Assembly: GCF_024703895.1 (NCBI RefSeq)
Contig: NZ_CP087968.1
Location: 3,658,001-3,722,000, forward strand
DNA length: 64,000 bases
From: Nocardioides sp. B-3
GTDB taxonomy: Bacteria > Actinomycetota > Actinomycetes > Propionibacteriales > Nocardioidaceae
Direction of reading: 5' to 3'
Positions 63,457-64,000 of this stretch are shown here, one piece after another. The notes under the pieces were generated by a model that made no database searches, was not told the origin of the DNA, and worked only from the letters and a program-made list of their open reading frames with translations. Position 1 is the first letter of the stretch. Each line of letters begins with the position of its first letter. The position numbers were made by a program, and so were the translations under genes.

Positions 63457-64000
63457 ATGACGCACGAGCTCACCCGGGCCGACGCCCGCCGGATCGCCGT
63501 CCTCGCCCAGCTGTTGTCAGGCGAGCGGCCGACCGACTTCGACGACATGGTCTCCCACCTCACGTTGCTGCAGGCCGAGCCGACGGCGGCGGTCGCGCCG
63601 AGTGCCCGGGTCGTCACCCGGTCCCGGCTCGGGACGACGAGTCGACCGCGCGACGTCGATGACGCCGTCGCCGACGGCTCCCTGATCGAGCTGCACTCGA
63701 TGCTGAGGCCGGCCGCCGACCTGAAGCTCTACCGCGCCGAGATGGCCGCCCGGCCCGGTCCCGGTGAGCTGAAGGACTGGCAGGTCGACGTACGCGACTG
63801 GGTCGAGGCCAACGACGACACCCGCCGCGACATCCTCGACAAGCTCGAGGACGAGGGGCCGCTGACCTCGAAGTCCTTTCCCCGACACCACGCTCGTGCC
63901 GTGGGAGTCGAGCGGCTGGAACAACGACCGCAACGTGCGGATGCTGCTCGACCGGATGGTCGAGCGTGGCGAGATCGCCCCGGTCGGCTACGAAGGGCGC
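63457..64000 (+). CDS. AlkZ/YcaQ-like winged-helix DNA glycosylase (C-terminus off the window)
   Basis: At least 181 residues. LTRADARRIAVLAQLLSGER, FDDMVSHLTLLQAEPTAAVA, DDAVADGSLIELHSMLRPAA, LKLYRAEMAARPG and WVEANDDTRRDILDKLEDEG place it in the HTH_42/YcaQ-AlkZ family, several of which excise alkylated or cross-linked bases. The usual VLWSRLG stretch reads VVTRSRLGTTS here, which may be divergence or error. One break near 63880. The gene runs past the right edge. Confidence 0.75.
   Translation, partial: MTHELTRADARRIAVLAQLLSGERPTDFDDMVSHLTLLQAEPTAAVAPSARVVTRSRLGTTSRPRDVDDAVADGSLIELHSMLRPAADLKLYRAEMAARPGPGELKDWQVDVRDWVEANDDTRRDILDKLEDEGPLTSKSFPRHHARAVGVERLEQRPQRADAARPDGRAWRDRPGRLRRA

Overview
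The window is GC-rich DNA from an actinobacterium, most likely of the Nocardioides/Nocardioidaceae type. The markers are the septal protein SepH, an actinobacterial [2Fe-2S] coproporphyrin ferrochelatase, the LprG/P55 pair, an HtdX-FabG4-FadA2 block in the order known from mycobacteria, PyrR acting on a short RNA leader, a mycobacterial-type SOS box, and many GTG starts in GTGA overlaps. The family-level placement is inference. It reads as chromosomal core sequence carrying one insertion sequence. I see no rRNA, tRNA, CRISPR array, prophage or integrated plasmid.

Layout. 1-5250: a GAF regulator diverges from a flavin monooxygenase, followed by the lprG-p55 lipid-export operon. 5268-13423: topoisomerase IV subunit A, a LysR regulator, a decayed ABC transporter, a GNAT/acyl-CoA-ligase fusion. 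13420-25419: a nucleotide-pyrophosphatase-like enzyme, a methyltransferase, thymidine kinase, a rhodanese, a MOSC/acyl-CoA-reductase pair, SepH, a TRIC channel, a sugar-lactone-type oxidase, ferrochelatase and an inositol phosphatase. 25573-33655: dUTPase with conserved actinobacterial DUF genes, then a potassium block (two TrkA proteins divergent from a KimA-like transporter) ending in an RNA methyltransferase. 33839-47506: small regulators, aconitase, a possible SOS gene, Nudix and SMP-30 proteins, DXS, a lipoprotein protease, an amino-acid permease and a sigma/anti-sigma pair. 47752-58047: fatty-acid genes (FadB, FadA, thioesterase, HtdX, FabG4, FadA2) and a secreted M23 protein. 58111-59858: an IS1182-type element. 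60003-64000: pyrR-pyrB-pyrC, a flavoprotein, and an AlkZ-like protein cut by the window edge.

Sequence quality matters for every entry. Roughly two thirds of the genes carry single-base frame breaks, yet their translated pieces join into complete, well-conserved proteins. Many breaks lie at homopolymers, and a striking share lie where an invariant residue calls for CCAGG or CCTGG. I read these as consensus errors, not decay. Coordinates therefore span the whole inferred gene across the breaks, and true pseudogenes are named only where whole domains are missing.

Genes working together: LprG with the P55 transporter (lipid export); TrkA proteins with the KimA-like transporter (potassium); FadB with FadA (beta-oxidation); HtdX, FabG4 and FadA2 (fatty acid chain building or modification); PyrR, PyrB and PyrC (pyrimidine synthesis under PyrR feedback); sigma factor with its membrane partner.
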